Source: Woeseiaceae bacterium
GTDB taxonomy: Bacteria; Pseudomonadota; Gammaproteobacteria; Steroidobacterales; Woeseiaceae
Direction: 5' to 3'
DNA length: 48,481 bases
NCBI GenBank assembly: GCA_024640345.1
Contig: JAHEFD010000014.1
Location: 1-48,481, forward strand
Under the pieces are notes generated by a model. That model worked only from the letters and a program-made list of their open reading frames with translations. It ran no database searches and was not told the origin of the DNA. Of this stretch, positions 46,408-48,481 are shown one piece after another. Each line of letters starts with the position of its first letter. The stretch's first letter is position 1. The position numbers were made by a program, and so were the translations under genes.

Positions 46408-46907
46408 GCGAGCCGCCCTGGCGGCCAGCCTATATTGGAGTTGGGAGTAATCTTGATGACCCGGTGGTGCAAGTGCGTCAGGGTATCGACCTGCTGCGTT
46501 CGCTGCCTGACACCCTGGTAACCTTAATATCGTCATTCTATAGGTCCGCACCAATGGGACCGCAGGGGCAGCCGGACTTTATCAACGCCGTTGTTGCCCT
46601 TGTAACGAAGCTTCCGCCTGGGAAATTGCTGGCCCTCACCCAGGGACTCGAGGCGCGCCAGGGGCGTGACCGCCGCGCAGAAAAGTGGGGGCCAAGGACA
46701 CTCGACCTTGATCTGCTTGCCTATTCCTCGGTGAAAATGAGCGACTGCAATCTTACATTGCCGCACCCGGGCATTGCCGGAAGAAATTTTGTATTGTTGC
46801 CATGGGCGGAAATTGCGCCAAACTATTTTGTACCCGGCCTGGCGACCGTTGCGGAGCTCGCACAATCGGTGGCCGGCAAAGATCCTCAAATTGAAAAGAT
46901 AGGGTAG
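46404..46907 (+). CDS. folK: 6-hydroxymethyl-7,8-dihydropterin pyrophosphokinase (HPPK)
   Basis: Transfers pyrophosphate from ATP to hydroxymethyl-dihydropterin in folate synthesis. The 167 residues open with AYIGVGSNLDDP. They contain the family signature KWGPRTLDLDLLAY (94-107), with D101 and D103 binding magnesium, and LPHPGIAGRNFVLLPWAEIAP. The GTG start overlaps the pcnB stop by four bases. The pcnB-folK pair is typical of gammaproteobacteria. Confidence 0.96.
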   Translation: MSEPPWRPAYIGVGSNLDDPVVQVRQGIDLLRSLPDTLVTLISSFYRSAPMGPQGQPDFINAVVALVTKLPPGKLLALTQGLEARQGRDRRAEKWGPRTLDLDLLAYSSVKMSDCNLTLPHPGIAGRNFVLLPWAEIAPNYFVPGLATVAELAQSVAGKDPQIEKIG

Positions 46908-46917
46908 GTAAGCGACT

Positions 46918-47595
46918 GTGCCACTGGAAGCGGTCAAGACAGAGTCCGCGGGATCACGTTTCATCGTGGTCGAAGGCCCGATTGGCGTCGGCAAGACCAG
47001 TCTGGCCAAGCGGCTGGCCGAAAGTTTCTCCGGCGAACTGGTGCTGGAGGGTACGGTCGAGAATCCGTTCCTGGAACAATTCTATAAATCCGGTCGCAAG
47101 ACTGCTTTACCGGCGCAGTTGTTTTTCCTGTTTCAGCGTACCCGGCAACTTGAACTGTTGCGACAGTCTGACATGTTTGCGCCGATTCGCATTGCCGATT
47201 TTCACGTCTTGAAGGACAGGCTATTTGCCGAGTTGAATCTCAGTAGTGATGAAATGAGCTTGTACGATCAGATCTACGAAAAGCTGGATATAGAGGTACC
47301 CGCTCCGGACCTTGTTATCTACCTTCAAGCATCAGTGGACGCCCTTATGTCGAGGATTACGCGACGAGGCGTCGACTATGAGCGAATGATTGACCGATCT
47401 TACGTCGAGAAAGTTGCCGATACCTACGCCCGTTATTTTTATAACTATGACGAATCGCCGTTACTGATCGTGAATGCCTCGACTATCGATCCGGTCCGGA
47501 ATGACGCAGACTACGATGCACTGTTCGAACAGGTTCGCCGGATCACCGGCGGTCGCCATTTCTTCAACCCGGCCGCGGCGGTCGCGTTCGCCTGA
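46918..47595 (+). CDS. Deoxynucleoside kinase family protein
   Basis: A 225-residue P-loop kinase. The Walker A is GPIGVGKT (20-27). VENPFLEQFY and KTALPAQLFFLFQRTRQLELL (about 62-82) are features of the bacterial deoxyadenosine/deoxyguanosine kinase family. ADFHVLKDRLFAELNLSSDE and LIYLQ-type strands with RITRRGVDYE form the lid region. It phosphorylates deoxynucleosides for salvage; purine preference is likely but unproved. The start is GTG at 46918 with a weak upstream AGGTAAG, 10 bp after folK. This kinase between folK and the pan genes is a recurring gammaproteobacterial arrangement. Confidence 0.9.
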   Translation: MPLEAVKTESAGSRFIVVEGPIGVGKTSLAKRLAESFSGELVLEGTVENPFLEQFYKSGRKTALPAQLFFLFQRTRQLELLRQSDMFAPIRIADFHVLKDRLFAELNLSSDEMSLYDQIYEKLDIEVPAPDLVIYLQASVDALMSRITRRGVDYERMIDRSYVEKVADTYARYFYNYDESPLLIVNASTIDPVRNDADYDALFEQVRRITGGRHFFNPAAAVAFA

Positions 47596-47708
47596 CACGC
47601 CGAAGTAACTAACTATATTTTTGATTGCCATGAACAGGTAGGATTGCCCGCCCGTGACTGATCGGGTCGATGTCCGGTCGTCTTATTGAAACAATCAGCG
47701 AGAACTGC

Positions 47709-48481
47709 GTGGAAGAAGTAAAGACAAAGGAAGCCTTGCGGGAACGACTGGCAGACTGGCGGCATGCCGGAGACCATATTGCACTCGTCCCGACCATGGG
47801 AGGTATCCACGAAGGTCACCTGGGCCTTGTACAGATTGCACGTGAGCACGCTGAGCGAGTGATTGTTTCAATATTCGTCAATCCTCGACAATTTGAAGAT
47901 GGCACGGACTTCAATGAGTACCCGCGCACGCTTGAGCGCGACAAGCGTCGCCTCAAAATGGCGAAGGTCGACCTGGTCTTCGTGCCCGACGTGGACGCAA
48001 TTTATCCATTCGGCACAGACAACGCGACTTCAGTAACCGTTCCCGCTTTAACGAACGAGCTTTGCGGCGCATTCCGGCCAGGGCAGTTTGATGCGGTTAC
48101 GACGGTTACCAGCCGGTTATTCAGCATGGTTCAACCTGACGTCGCGGTATTCGGCCAGAAAGACTACCAGCAGCAACTGGTGATCAAGCGCATGGTGGAG
48201 GACCTGAGCCTGCCAATTCAGATTATTTGCGGAGAAACGAAGCGCGAAAAAGATGGTCTTGCCATGAGCGCGCGGAACCAGAACCTGGCAGATGATGAGC
48301 GTGCGATCGCGCCGAAACTGCACGAGATTCTTGACGAGATAGGCCGAGGAGTCGAAAGCGGCCAGCGCAATTATGAAGAACTGGAGTCAGCGGCATTTGC
48401 GAAACTGCAGGGTGCGGGATTCAGGCCCGAGTACGTCAGCATTAGACGAGCCGAGAACCTTGACGCGCCGGACAGGGACTG
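47709..48481 (+). CDS. panC: Pantothenate synthetase (PanC), 3' end outside the window
   Basis: Condenses pantoate with beta-alanine using ATP in coenzyme A synthesis. 257 codons are visible, of about 280 usually. VPTMGGIHEGHLGLV (28-42) holds the HIGH-like H34 and H37. FVNPRQF, PDVAVFGQKDYQQQLVIKRM and the KMSKS-equivalent AMSARNQNL follow. The frame is open to the right edge. GTG 47709 fits the family start (MEEVKTKEALRERL); an in-frame ATG at 47670 is the alternative. The gap of about 110 bp after the kinase contains no panB, which commonly lies here. Confidence 0.95.
   Translation, partial: MEEVKTKEALRERLADWRHAGDHIALVPTMGGIHEGHLGLVQIAREHAERVIVSIFVNPRQFEDGTDFNEYPRTLERDKRRLKMAKVDLVFVPDVDAIYPFGTDNATSVTVPALTNELCGAFRPGQFDAVTTVTSRLFSMVQPDVAVFGQKDYQQQLVIKRMVEDLSLPIQIICGETKREKDGLAMSARNQNLADDERAIAPKLHEILDEIGRGVESGQRNYEELESAAFAKLQGAGFRPEYVSIRRAENLDAPDRD

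Noticed and set aside
1-48481. CRISPR arrays, insertion sequences with terminal repeats, phage genes, defence genes
   Set aside because: None seen. No direct-repeat array, no intact transposase or integrase frame.

Overview
The window is a chromosomal segment of a gammaproteobacterium. It is moderately GC-rich, coding-dense and has ordinary bacterial gene architecture. The assignment rests on core gene order typical of that class: pepA-holC-valS divergent from lptF-lptG, and pcnB-folK-deoxynucleoside kinase-panC. I cannot fix the genus. The laminarin-type glucan locus and large TonB receptor suit a marine or other polysaccharide-degrading heterotroph, but that is inference.

Layout. 1-5345: proS (leaving the window on the left), a phosphatidylserine-decarboxylase-like protein that has lost its catalytic residues, a family-4 uracil-DNA glycosylase overlapping rimI, and prfC. 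5346-9314: a minus-strand moxR-DUF58-tgpA operon with overlapping genes. 9518-14287: pepA-holC-valS on the minus strand. 14519-16674: lptF-lptG. 16671-20424: an RDD protein, a nucleotide-translocase-like carrier, a MAPEG protein, a small zinc-ribbon protein and a phospholipase D family protein.

20447-28037 is an accessory module. One tight minus-strand operon encodes a newly noticed 49-residue membrane protein, a sodium:solute symporter, a secreted PIG-L/LmbE deacetylase and an argininosuccinate-lyase-family enzyme. A divergent gene encodes a class V PLP enzyme with a Tat-like leader. Directly behind the lyase stop codon lies an in-frame 58-codon remnant of a MocR-type aminotransferase. The module looks like an uncharacterised deacetylate-import-cleave pathway. 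A 509-bp stretch with a run of hairpins (28389-28897) separates it from the next region.

28898-44610 is a beta-glucan (probably beta-1,3-glucan) utilisation locus. It has an outer-membrane TonB-dependent receptor, a lipoprotein with two glycosidase domains (GH158/GH2-like plus GH17), an exported GH3 beta-glucosidase, two GPH-family sugar symporters, a 1160-residue phosphorylase of the GH94/GH149/GH161 type, and a LacI-family regulator. Three near-identical palindromes (TGACAGCGCTGTCA type) sit exactly on divergent promoters: one between the symporter operon and the GH3 gene, two between the phosphorylase and receptor genes. They define a local regulon. The inferred route is binding and uptake by the receptor, trimming by the lipoprotein and GH3 enzyme, import by the symporters, and cytoplasmic phosphorolysis.

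44611-48481 has the receptor's terminator, a tRNA-Glu(CUC) with its promoter, pcnB, folK, a deoxynucleoside kinase and panC, which leaves the window on the right.
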